From: Protula sp. h YS-2021
Lineage: Eukaryota > Annelida > Polychaeta > Sabellida > Serpulidae
Assembly: GCA_949752745.1 (NCBI GenBank)
Contig: OX457034.1
Location: 29,865,544-29,929,543, forward strand
Direction of reading: 5' to 3'
DNA: 64,000 bases
In this document: positions 9,290-22,654 of the stretch, piece after piece
Layout: each line of letters begins with the position of its first letter
How positions within the stretch are numbered: the stretch's first letter is position 1
Notes under the pieces: generated by a model
Database searches by the model: none
What the model saw: only the letters and a program-made list of their open reading frames with translations
Told to the model about the DNA's origin: nothing
Position numbers and translations under genes: made by a program

Positions 9290-12200
9290 CTTTGTAACCA
9301 TATACATCCTTCATGTTACCAGTTACCAATACAAATATATGTAATGTAAGAAGCTACTAAATTTCAACTTACAATTTAGATGTTTTCAGCATTTTATTTA
9401 CAGTAGATTTTGTAAACCTAAATAATTAAAATGTACTTCTATTTCCAGCCGAGTGTGAGATGTGAGAAATAATTCTGGGGTTACGGTATATACCGCCAAC
9501 AACTGGAAAAATAAAAATAAATCAAGGGGTAATGTCATTGAATGTGTGATTTGTTTTAAGAACTACAAAAAGATGTATGTATTCCATAGGTAAAAATTGT
9601 AATTTATTTCTGCATACAAACAATATGTATTTGCACCAATTATCAACTCTAAAGAAATCAGGTATTACACATATACCACCGACAAAAATGAAAATCCTGT
9701 GACTTTCTCAGTGAATTTGTGATATGGTTCAAGAGTTAGAAAGGAATGTATGTATACCTTTAGTAAAATTTGAACTTTATTTCTGGATACAAGCAATCGG
9801 TAGCTGCAACAAGTATCAACAGAAACAAATCACCAGAAAACATTGATGTAAAAATTCAAAGGTCCAGTACATAATACGGCATATCCTCGTCTCGGACATT
9901 TGTCGTTGTCATGTATCTGCGCCGTATGTCGAATTATGCTGACACAGTTGACGCCCCACTCTAGCGCTATTACTCTTATATTTATGACTTCCTTAAAATC
10001 TAAGCGGTTATTGTTGCAAGATCAAAGATTTCAATTTAGTTCGTTCGTTGCATAGACTGCACATCCTAGCTTTTATTTTAGTGTTAATGCATGTTTAACT
10101 GGCCAGTCGTTAACTGGTCAACCGTCAATGATGGATAATGGATTTACAGACATGTCTTGTTATATTTTCCATGTTGATCAAACCAACACAGGTTAAACAA
10201 GACCCAAACAGTCTGAGAAATCTGATAGATTCACAGCAGGTTATATACAAATAGTGAAAATGGTTAATTTGGTGGATACGTTAAATTTTGAAAGTGGAAT
10301 ATCTTTAAAAGTATTGGTGATAGAGAGACGGGGATTTGACGAGGTGATATGGCGAATATGAATTATGTATGATCCAGTAGTGTTTTTAGGCCATTCTGAG
10401 CCCTTTAAATTGCACTTTTACAAAGGCAAAGTTTTCTACAGGCGAGTGTTAAATGAATGGTTTTAAGAACAGCGAGATAGTTTTTTTATAAATAGATTTG
10501 TCTATTTCTTAGTGATTGGATGAATGATCAGATCAGTCCTGAAAAAAACTTCACAATAACTATGTAACTGTTTGATATATTTTTTTAAAGTAAACCTTTG
10601 TAACCATATACATCCTTCATGTTACCAGTTACCAATACAAATATATGTAATGTAAGAAGCTACTAAATTTCAACTTACAATTTAGATGTTTTCAGCATTT
10701 TATTTACAGTAGACTTTGTAAACCTAAATAATTAAAATGTACTTCTATTTCCAGCCGAGTGTGAGATGTGAGAAATAATTCTGGGGTTACGGTATATACC
10801 GCCAACAACTGGAAAAATAAAAATAAATCAAGGGGTAATGTCATTGAATGTGTGATTTGTTTTAAGAACTACAAAAAGATGTATGTATTCCATAGGTAAA
10901 AATTGTAATTTATTTCTGCATACAAACAATATGTATTTGCACCAATTATCAACTCTAAAGAAATCAGGTATTACACATATACCACCGACAAAAATGAAAA
11001 TCCTGTGACTTTCTCAGTGAATTTGTGATATGGTTCAAGAGTTAGAAAGGAATGTATGTATACCTTTAGTAAAATTTGAACTTTATTTCTGGATACAAGC
11101 AATCGGTAGCTGCAACAAGTATCAACAGAAACAAATCACCAGAAAACATTGATGTAAAAATTCAAAGGTCCAGTACATAATACGGCATATCCTCGTCTCG
11201 GACATTTGTCGTTGTCATGTATCTGCGCCGTATGTCGAATTATGCTGACACAGTTGACGCCCCACTCTAGCGCTATTACTCTTATATTTATGACTTCCTT
11301 AAAATCTAAGCGGTTATTGTTGCAAGATCAAAGATTTCAATTTAGTTCGTTCGTTGCATAGACTGCACATCCTAGCTTTTATTTTAGTGTTAATGCATGT
11401 TTAACTGGCCAGTCGTTAACTGGTCAACCGTCAATGATGGATAATGGATTTACAGACATGTCTTGTTATATTTTCCATGTTGATCAAACCAACACAGGTT
11501 AAACAAGACCCAAACAGTCTGAGAAATCTGATAGATTCACAGCAGGTTATATACAAATAGTGAAAATGGTTAATTTGGTGGATACGTTAAATTTTGAAAG
11601 TGGAATATCTTTAAAAGTATTGGTGATAGAGAGACGGGGATTTGACGAGGTGATATGGCGAATATGAATTATGTATGATCCAGTAGTGTTTTTAGGCCAT
11701 TCTGAGCCCTTTAAATTGCACTTTTACAAAGGCAAAGTTTTCTACAGGCGAGTGTTAAATGAATGGTTTTAAGAACAGCGAGATAGTTTTTTTATAAATA
11801 GATTTGTCTATTTCTTAGTGATTGGATGAATGATCAGATCAGTCCTGAAAAAAACTTCACAATAACTATGTAACTGTTTGATATATTTTTTTAAAGTAAA
11901 CCTTTGTAACCATATACATCCTTCATGTTACCAGTTACCAATACAAATATATGTAATGTAAGAAGCTACTAAATTTCAACTTACAATTTAGATGTTTTCA
12001 GCATTTTATTTACAGTAGACTTTGTAAACCTAAATAATTAAAATGTACTTCTATTTCCAGCCGAGTGTGAGATGTGAGAAATAATTCTGGGGTTACGGTA
12101 TATACCGCCAACAACTGGAAAAATAAAAATAAATCAAGGGGTAATGTCATTGAATGTGTGATTTGTTTTAAGAACTACAAAAAGATGTATGTATTCCATA

Positions 12201-15200
12201 GGTAAAAATTGTAATTTATTTCTGCATACAAACAATATGTATTTGCACCAATTATCAACTCTAAAGAAATCAGGTATTACACATATACCACCGACAAAAA
12301 TGAAAATCCTGTGACTTTCTCAGTGAATTTGTGATATGGTTCAAGAGTTAGAAAGGAATGTATGTATACCTTTAGTAAAATTTGAACTTTATTTCTGGAT
12401 ACAAGCAATCGGTAGCTGCAACAAGTATCAACAGAAACAAATCACCAGAAAACATTGATGTAAAAATTCAAAGGTCCAGTACATAATACGGCATATCCTC
12501 GTCTCGGACATTTGTCGTTGTCATGTATCTGCGCCGTATGTCGAATTATGCTGACACAGTTGACGCCCCACTCTAGCGCTATTACTCTTATATTTATGAC
12601 TTCCTTAAAATCTAAGCGGTTATTGTTGCAAGATCAAAGATTTCAATTTAGTTCGTTCGTTGCATAGACTGCACATCCTAGCTTTTATTTTAGTGTTAAT
12701 GCATGTTTAACTGGCCAGTCGTTAACTGGTCAACCGTCAATGATGGATAATGGATTTACAGACATGTCTTGTTATATTTTCCATGTTGATCAAACCAACA
12801 CAGGTTAAACAAGACCCAAACAGTCTGAGAAATCTGATAGATTCACAGCAGGTTATATACAAATAGTGAAAATGGTTAATTTGGTGGATACGTTAAATTT
12901 TGAAAGTGGAATATCTTTAAAAGTATTGGTGATAGAGAGACGGGGATTTGACGAGGTGATATGGCGAATATGAATTATGTATGATCCAGTAGTGTTTTTA
13001 GGCCATTCTGAGCCCTTTAAATTGCACTTTTACAAAGGCAAAGTTTTCTACAGGCGAGTGTTAAATGAATGGTTTTAAGAACAGCGAGATAGTTTTTTTA
13101 TAAATAGATTTGTCTATTTCTTAGTGATTGGATGAATGATCAGATCAGTCCTGGAAAAAACTTCACAATAACTATGTAACTGTTTGATATATTTTTTTAA
13201 AGTAAACCTTTGTAACCATATACATCCTTCATGTTACCAGTTACCAATACAAATATATGTAATGTAAGAAGCTACTAAATTTCAACTTACAATTTAGATG
13301 TTTTCAGCATTTTATTTACAGTAGACTTTGTAAACCTAAATAATTAAAATGTACTTCTATTTCCAGCCGAGTGTGAGATGTGAGAAATAATTCTGGGGTT
13401 ACGGTATATACCGCCAACAACTGGAAAAATAAAAATAAATCAAGGGGTAATGTCATTGAATGTGTGATTTGTTTTAAGAACTACAAAAAGATGTATGTAT
13501 TCCATAGGTAAAAATTGTAATTTATTTCTGCATACAAACAATATGTATTTGCACCAATTATCAACTCTAAAGAAATCAGGTATTACACATATACCACCGA
13601 CAAAAATGAAAATCCTGTGACTTTCTCAGTGAATTTGTGATATGGTTCAAGAGTTAGAAAGGAATGTATGTATACCTTTAGTAAAATTTGAACTTTATTT
13701 CTGGATACAAGCAATCGGTAGCTGCAACAAGTATCAACAGAAACAAATCACCAGAAAACATTGATGTAAAAATTCAAAGGTCCAGTACATAATACGGCAT
13801 ATCCTCGTCTCGGACATTTGTCGTTGTCATGTATCTGCGCCGTATGTCGAATTATGCTGACACAGTTGACGCCCCACTCTAGCGCTATTACTCTTATATT
13901 TATGACTTCCTTAAAATCTAAGCGGTTATTGTTGCAAGATCAAAGATTTCAATTTAGTTCGTTCGTTGCATAGACTGCACATCCTAGCTTTTATTTTAGT
14001 GTTAATGCATGTTTAACTGGCCAGTCGTTAACTGGTCAACCGTCAATGATGGATAATGGATTTACAGACATGTCTTGTTATATTTTCCATGTTGATCAAA
14101 CCAACACAGGTTAAACAAGACCCAAACAGTCTGAGAAATCTGATAGATTCACAGCAGGTTATATACAAATAGTGAAAATGGTTAATTTGGTGGATACGTT
14201 AAATTTTGAAAGTGGAATATCTTTAAAAGTATTGGTGATAGAGAGACGGGGATTTGACGAGGTGATATGGCGAATATGAATTATGTATGATCCAGTAGTG
14301 TTTTTAGGCCATTCTGAGCCCTTTAAATTGCACTTTTACAAAGGCAAAGTTTTCTACAGGCGAGTGTTAAATGAATGGTTTTAAGAACAGCGAGATAGTT
14401 TTTTTATAAATAGATTTGTCTATTTCTTAGTGATTGGATGAATGATCAGATCAGTCCTGAAAAAAACTTCACAATAACTATGTAACTGTTTGATATATTT
14501 TTTTAAAGTAAACCTTTGTAACCATATACATCCTTCATGTTACCAGTTACCAATACAAATATATGTAATGTAAGAAGCTACTAAATTTCAACTTACAATT
14601 TAGATGTTTTCAGCATTTTATTTACAGTAGACTTTGTAAACCTAAATAATTAAAATGTACTTCTATTTCCAGCCGAGTGTGAGATGTGAGAAATAATTCT
14701 GGGGTTACGGTATATACCGCCAACAACTGGAAAAATAAAAATAAATCAAGGGGTAATGTCATTGAATGTGTGATTTGTTTTAAGAACTACAAAAAGATGT
14801 ATGTATTCCATAGGTAAAAATTGTAATTTATTTCTGCATACAAACAATATGTATTTGCACCAATTATCAACTCTAAAGAAATCAGGTATTACACATATAC
14901 CACCGACAAAAATGAAAATCCTGTGACTTTCTCAGTGAATTTGTGATATGGTTCAAGAGTTAGAAAGGAATGTATGTATACCTTTAGTAAAATTTGAACT
15001 TTATTTCTGGATACAAGCAATCGGTAGCTGCAACAAGTATCAACAGAAACAAATCACCAGAAAACATTGATGTAAAAATTCAAAGGTCCAGTACATAATA
15101 CGGCATATCCTCGTCTCGGACATTTGTCGTTGTCATGTATCTGCGCCGTATGTCGAATTATGCTGACACAGTTGACGCCCCACTCTAGCGCTATTACTCT

Positions 15201-18200
15201 TATATTTATGACTTCCTTAAAATCTAAGCGGTTATTGTTGCAAGATCAAAGATTTCAATTTAGTTCGTTCGTTGCATAGACTGCACATCCTAGCTTTTAT
15301 TTTAGTGTTAATGCATGTTTAACTGGCCAGTCGTTAACTGGTCAACCGTCAATGATGGATAATGGATTTACAGACATGTCTTGTTATATTTTCCATGTTG
15401 ATCAAACCAACACAGGTTAAACAAGACCCAAACAGTCTGAGAAATCTGATAGATTCACAGCAGGTTATATACAAATAGTGAAAATGGTTAATTTGGTGGA
15501 TACGTTAAATTTTGAAAGTGGAATATCTTTAAAAGTATTGGTGATAGAGAGACGGGGATTTGACGAGGTGATATGGCGAATATGAATTATGTATGATCCA
15601 GTAGTGTTTTTAGGCCATTCTGAGCCCTTTAAATTGCACTTTTACAAAGGCAAAGTTTTCTACAGGCGAGTGTTAAATGAATGGTTTTAAGAACAGCGAG
15701 ATAGTTTTTTTATAAATAGATTTGTCTATTTCTTAGTGATTGGATGAATGATCAGATCAGTCCTGGAAAAAACTTCACAATAACTATGTAACTGTTTGAT
15801 ATATTTTTTTAAAGTAAACCTTTGTAACCATATACATCCTTCATGTTACCAGTTACCAATACAAATATATGTAATGTAAGAAGCTACTAAATTTCAACTT
15901 ACAATTTAGATGTTTTCAGCATTTTATTTACAGTAGACTTTGTAAACCTAAATAATTAAAATGTACTTCTATTTCCAGCCGAGTGTGAGATGTGAGAAAT
16001 AATTCTGGGGTTACGGTATATACCGCCAACAACTGGAAAAATAAAAATAAATCAAGGGGTAATGTCATTGAATGTGTGATTTGTTTTAAGAACTACAAAA
16101 AGATGTATGTATTCCATAGGTAAAAATTGTAATTTATTTCTGCATACAAACAATATGTATTTGCACCAATTATCAACTCTAAAGAAATCAGGTATTACAC
16201 ATATACCACCGACAAAAATGAAAATCCTGTGACTTTCTCAGTGAATTTGTGATATGGTTCAAGAGTTAGAAAGGAATGTATGTATACCTTTAGTAAAATT
16301 TGAACTTTATTTCTGGATACAAGCAATCGGTAGCTGCAACAAGTATTAACAGAAACAAATCACCAGAAAACATTGATGTAAAAATTCAAAGGTCCAGTAC
16401 ATAATACGGCATATCCTCGTCTCGGACATTTGTCGTTGTCATGTATCTGCGCCGTATGTCGAATTATGCTGACACAGTTGACGCCCCACTCTAGCGCTAT
16501 TACTCTTATATTTATGACTTCCTTAAAATCTAAGCGGTTATTGTTGCAAGATCAAAGATTTCAATTTAGTTCGTTCGTTGCATAGACTGCACATCCTAGC
16601 TTTTATTTTAGTGTTAATGCATGTTTAACTGGCCAGTCGTTAACTGGTCAACCGTCAATGATGGATAATGGATTTACAGACATGTCTTGTTATATTTTCC
16701 ATGTTGATCAAACCAACACAGGTTAAACAAGACCCAAACAGTCTGAGAAATCTGATAGATTCACAGCAGGTTATATACAAATAGTGAAAATGGTTAATTT
16801 GGTGGATACGTTAAATTTTGAAAGTGGAATATCTTTAAAAGTATTGGTGATAGAGAGACGGGGATTTGACGAGGTGATATGGCGAATATGAATTATGTAT
16901 GATCCAGTAGTGTTTTTAGGCCATTCTGAGCCCTTTAAATTGCACTTTTACAAAGGCAAAGTTTTCTACAGGCGAGTGTTAAATGAATGGTTTTAAGAAC
17001 AGCGAGATAGTTTTTTTATAAATAGATTTGTCTATTTCTTAGTGATTGGATGAATGATCAGATCAGTCCTGGAAAAAACTTCACAATAACTATGTAACTG
17101 TTTGATATATTTTTTTAAAGTAAACCTTTGTAACCATATACATCCTTCATGTTACCAGTTACCAATACAAATATATGTAATGTAAGAAGCTACTAAATTT
17201 CAACTTACAATTTAGATGTTTTCAGCATTTTATTTACAGTAGACTTTGTAAACCTAAATAATTAAAATGTACTTCTATTTCCAGCCGAGTGTGAGATGTG
17301 AGAAATAATTCTGGGGTTACGGTATATACCGCCAACAACTGGAAAAATAAAAATAAATCAAGGGGTAATGTCATTGAATGTGTGATTTGTTTTAAGAACT
17401 ACAAAAAGATGTATGTATTCCATAGGTAAAAATTGTAATTTATTTCTGCATACAAACAATATGTATTTGCACCAATTATCAACTCTAAAGAAATCGGGTA
17501 TTACACATATACCACCGACAAAAATGAAAATCCTGTGACTTTCTCAGTGAATTTGTGATATGGTTCAAGAGTTAGAAAGGAATGTATGTATACCTTTAGT
17601 AAAATTTGAACTTTATTTCTGGATACAAGCAATCGGTAGCTGCAACAAGTATCAACAGAAACAAATCACCAGAAAACATTGATGTAAAAATTCAAAGGTC
17701 CAGTACATAATACGGCATATCCTCGTCTCGGACATTTGTCGTTGTCATGTATCTGCGCCGTATGTCGAATTATGCTGACACAGTTGACGCCCCACTCTAG
17801 CGCTATTACTCTTATATTTATGACTTCCTTAAAATCTAAGCGGTTATTGTTGCAAGATCAAAGATTTCAATTTAGTTCGTTCGTTGCATAGACTGCACAT
17901 CCTAGCTTTTATTTTAGTGTTAATGCATGTTTAACTGGCCAGTCGTTAACTGGTCAACCGTCAATGATGGATAATGGATTTACAGACATGTCTTGTTATA
18001 TTTTCCATGTTGATCAAACCAACACAGGTTAAACAAGACCCAAACAGTCTGAGAAATCTGATAGATTCACAGCAGGTTATATACAAATAGTGAAAATGGT
18101 TAATTTGGTGGATACGTTAAATTTTGAAAGTGGAATATCTTTAAAAGTATTGGTGATAGAGAGACGGGGATTTGACGAGGTGATATGGCGAATATGAATT

Positions 18201-19737
18201 ATGTATGATCCAGTAGTGTTTTTAGGCCATTCTGAGCCCTTTAAATTGCACTTTTACAAAGGCAAAGTTTTCTACAGGCGAGTGTTAAATGAATGGTTTT
18301 AAGAACAGCGAGATAGTTTTTTTATAAATAGATTTGTCTATTTCTTAGTGATTGGATGAATGATCAGATCAGTCCTGGAAAAAACTTCACAATAACTATG
18401 TAACTGTTTGATATATTTTTTTAAAGTAAACCTTTGTAACCATATACATCCTTCATGTTACCAGTTACCAATACAAATATATGTAATGTAAGAAGCTACT
18501 AAATTTCAACTTACAATTTAGATGTTTTCAGCATTTTATTTACAGTAGACTTTGTAAACCTAAATAATTAAAATGTACTTCTATTTCCAGCCGAGTGTGA
18601 GATGTGAGAAATAATTCTGGGGTTACGGTATATACCGCCAACAACTGGAAAAATAAAAATAAATCAAGGGGTAATGTCATTGAATGTGTGATTTGTTTTA
18701 AGAACTACAAAAAGATGTATGTATTCCATAGGTAAAAATTGTAATTTATTTCTGCATACAAACAATATGTATTTGCACCAATTATCAACTCTAAAGAAAT
18801 CAGGTATTACACATATACCACCGACAAAAATGAAAATCCTGTGACTTTCTCAGTGAATTTGTGATATGGTTCAAGAGTTAGAAAGGAATGTATGTATACC
18901 TTTAGTAAAATTTGAACTTTATTTCTGGATACAAGCAATCGGTAGCTGCAACATGTATCAACAGAAACAAATCACCAGAAAACATTGATGTAAAAATTCA
19001 AAGGTCCAGTACATAATACGGCATATCCTCGTCTCGGACATTTGTCGTTGTCATGTATCTGCGCCGTATGTCGAATTATGCTGACACAGTTGACGCCCCA
19101 CTCTAGCGCTATTACTCTTATATTTATGACTTCCTTAAAATCTAAGCGGTTATTGTTGCAAGATCAAAGATTTCAATTTAGTTCGTTCGTTGCATAGACT
19201 GCACATCCTAGCTTTTATTTTAGTGTTAATGCATGTTTAACTGGCCATTCGTTAACTGGTCAACCGTCAATGATGGATAATGGATTTACAGACATGTCTT
19301 GTTATATTTTCCATGTTGATCAAACCAACACAGGTTAAACAAGACCCAAACAGTCTGAGAAATCTGATAGATTCACAGCAGGTTATATACAAATAGTGAA
19401 AATGGTTAATTTGGTGGATACGTTAAATTTTGAAAGTGGAATATCTTTAAAAGTATTGGTGATAGAGAGACGGGGATTTGACGAGGTGATATGGCGAATA
19501 TGAATTATGTATGATCCAGTAGTGTTTTTAGGCCATTCTGAGCCCTTTAAATTGCACTTTTACAAAGGCAAAGTTTTCTACAGGCGAGTGTTAAATGAAT
19601 GGTTTTAAGAACAGCGAGATAGTTTTTTTATAAATAGATTTGTCTATTTCTTAGTGATTGGATGAATGATCAGATCAGTCCTGGAAAAAACTTCACAATA
19701 ACTATGTAACTGTTTGATATATTTTTTTAAAGTAAAC
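9290..19737 (+). repeat. S block 1: eight short units of 1,306 bp
   Basis: Units start at 9290, 10596, 11902, 13208, 14514, 15820, 17126 and 18432, each exactly 1,306 bp. Each equals L without its 1,789-bp centre. Private variants identify units: C to T at 9408 (unit 4), C to T at 16347 (unit 9), A to G at 17496 (unit 10), and caacaTgt at 18954 (unit 11). The first seven carry ggccaGtcg; the last (18432) carries the T form also seen in L unit 12, which follows it. The third, fifth and later units have cctgGaaaaa in place of cctgAaaaaa. Confidence 0.95.
10249..10251. other. S-class junction (first example)
   Basis: Here sequence equivalent to unit 1 position 961 joins sequence equivalent to 2751, giving tatacaaatagtg. 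Long units have tatacaattcc on the left and gtgaaatagtg on the right, so the shared AA marks a 2-bp microhomology. All 29 short units have this same joint. The missing length is 1,789 bp, exactly the 3,095 versus 1,306 difference. Confidence 0.9.
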
Positions 19738-20736
19738 CTTTGTAACCATATACATCCTTCATGTTACCAGTTACCAATACAAATATATGTAATGTAAGAA
19801 GCTACTAAATTTCAACTTACAATTTAGATGTTTTCAGCATTTTATTTACAGTAGACTTTGTAAACCTAAATAATTAAAATGTACTTCTATTTCCAGCCGA
19901 GTGTGAGATGTGAGAAATAATTCTGGGGTTACGGTATATACCGCCAACAACTGGAAAAATAAAAATAAATCAAGGGGTAATGTCATTGAATGTGTGATTT
20001 GTTTTAAGAACTACAAAAAGATGTATGTATTCCATAGGTAAAAATTGTAATTTATTTCTGCATACAAACAATATGTATTTGCACCAATTATCAACTCTAA
20101 AGAAATCAGGTATTACACATATACCACCGACAAAAATGAAAATCCTGTGACTTTCTCAGTGAATTTGTGATATGGTTCAAGAGTTAGAAAGGAATGTATG
20201 TATACCTTTAGTAAAATTTGAACTTTATTTCTGGATACAAGCAATCGGTAGCTGCAACAAGTATCAACAGAAACAAATCACCAGAAAACATTGATGTAAA
20301 AATTCAAAGGTCCAGTACATAATACGGCATATCCTCGTCTCGGACATTTGTCGTTGTCATGTATCTGCGCCGTATGTCGAATTATGCTGACACAGTTGAC
20401 GCCCCACTCTAGCGCTATTACTCTTATATTTATGACTTCCTTAAAATCTAAGCGGTTATTGTTGCAAGATCAAAGATTTCAATTTAGTTCGTTCGTTGCA
20501 TAGACTGCACATCCTAGCTTTTATTTTAGTGTTAATGCATGTTTAACTGGCCATTCGTTAACTGGTCAACCGTCAATGATGGATAATGGATTTACAGACA
20601 TGTCTTGTTATATTTTCCATGTTGATCAAACCAACACAGGTTAAACAAGACCCAAACAGTCTGAGAAATCTGATAGATTCACAGCAGGTTATATACAATT
20701 CCAGTGACATTGAAAAATGGTGTGTAAAATTACTGA

Positions 20737-21066
20737 TAGAGAATTGAATTGGATAGAGCATTGGTTCGGTAAGCCGAAGGTCCCGAGTTCGACTCCAGCT
20801 CGGGGCGGCATGCAGGGAATTGACATTTGCTCAAATTGCCTTGGCTAAGCAAATACAGTAGATAAGATCACCTATGAAGGAATTTAAAGTTGACGCCCAC
20901 TTAGCGTTTCAGCCATCCCTTAAAAAACATTTTAGAAAGAAGTTAGTTTGGGCATCGTCCAATGACTTTCTTTATTTGAGTTGCCAAAGTCAATAAAATT
21001 ATTTATTTTTAAACGATCAAAAGTTTCAGGGAGTGAACTCTGTAAAAAAAAAAGAAAAAAAAAAAA
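20737..21066 (+). mobile_element. SINE-like element in L unit 12
   Basis: Amplified copy with intact B-box. The tail A10-G-A12 is the only one interrupted by G. The 181-bp deletion of this unit lies outside the element. Confidence 0.6.
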
Positions 21067-21937
21067 CATAGGTTTTGCCTGTAACACTTTGGTCCCTTTT
21101 TAATCTATATTGATACTGAATGTTTCAAGTCAAACCGTAAACAAGAAGAAAAAAGTGTAAGCAACGCCTGTTTTGAAAGATTTACAATGCAGCAATAAAT
21201 GTTGCAATCACTCACTTTTTCCCACACCACAATCCAATTCAGATGGGAAGGTATGTAGTTTATAAACAGGCTCGAGCATCCATACAGATAGTGCTGTGCA
21301 GGTTATGGCAGTAATACAGTTGGCTGAAAGTTGGCTCGGGAGTGCGAGGGCGTAAGCGTTCCGGTGTTCTTCGGGACCCGGTGGATCGAGCTGGAACTCG
21401 GCTGTAGAAAGGCGAAAGGCGGCGTAAAACCCGCCCGGTATGCCGAAGCCCCGCCACTGACCAATGCACACTGTGGTTGATCATTGACGGTGGCTGGGGT
21501 GGCCGTATATACGTCAGGCTTCTGGCAGCAAGCCATAATATATATCCTGCACTGCACGCTTCACTTTTTTTTTTTTTTTTTACCTTTGATTATGTTTTAT
21601 TTTATCCAAGAGGTAGGTTATTGTTTCTACTTCATACAAAACTTATGCAAGATTTAATCATATTTTATTGCTGGTGCATGCACATAGAAGGCTCTAGAAT
21701 ATGCACAACAGTATTCCACACTCCTCTAGTATCGCTTGTTCAATGCTCTTTCAATCCAACTGGACAATCAAAAGCTGTGCGTCTCACACTTCTTGATCTC
21801 TCTCACACTGCTTGATCTCTTCAATCATGGCATTCTACCTACGTCAGTTGCAGAGTTACTTCGGGATTGAAGGCACAGAGTACGATCGTTGTACCTTACT
21901 AAGATCGAGGATGTATATTCAGACACCGTAATATCAT

Positions 21938-21939
21938 AT
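21938..21939. other. Deletion joint in L unit 12
   Basis: The text atatcata-tcaagg joins the equivalents of 2198 and 2380 in unit 1, where intact units have atatcatactg and cagatcaagg. The 181-bp loss has a 1-bp A microhomology and is not shared by any other long unit here. Confidence 0.9.
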
Positions 21940-22654
21940 CAAGGCAGATCGATGAACTTTCTAAAATACATAAACCTATTTTATTGCTAAACATTAAAAT
22001 ATCTGCAATAAAGAAAATTTTAATGGTTATAAAAGTAAGATTGTAATGTGTGGATAAGTTTGTACAGTGTAGCTAAAGTGAAAAGGTGGTAGTAGAATTT
22101 GCAAAGTGGGGATACCTGCTTGACCTCTTCCGAGGATCATAATTTTAAAACTGATCTATGTGAAAATAAAAGAAGAAAGTTAATTTTCCTTGGAAAATAA
22201 TAAAAAGTCAAATATATTGTACTTGCGATTGAAGAAAAATGGGCACGGTTGGGGAGAGGAAGAGCAAAGGAAGACGGATGTATGTAAATGTCTTGAGTAA
22301 TAATGTGAAATAGTGAAAGTGGTTAATTTGGTGGATAGGTTAAATTTTGAAAGTGGAATATCTTTAAAAATATTGGTGATAGAGAGACGGGGATTTGACG
22401 AGGTGATATGGCGAATATGAATTATGTATGATCCAGTAGTGTTTTTAGGCCATTCTGAGCCCTTTAAATTGCACTTTTACAAAGGCAAAGTTTTCTACAG
22501 GCGAGTGTTAAATGAATGGTTTTAAGAACAGCGAGATAGTTTTTTTATAAATAGATTTGTCTATTTCTTAGTGATTGGATGAATGATCAGATCAGTCCTG
22601 AAAAAAACTTCACAATAACTATGTAACTGTTTGATATATTTTTTTAAAGTAAAC

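Larger units (their letters stand above)
19738..22654 (+). repeat. L unit 12, variant with 181-bp internal deletion (2,917 bp)
   Basis: A solitary long unit between two S blocks. It lacks the stretch equivalent to 2199-2379 of unit 1, with the new joint at 21938/21939 and a single-base A microhomology. Its A-tail is A10-G-A12, the only one interrupted by G. It also has ttaAtctat and gatActg just after the tail where the other long units have ttattctat and gatattg. It keeps the gtGtaagc and ggccaTtcg alleles of units 1-3. Confidence 0.94.
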
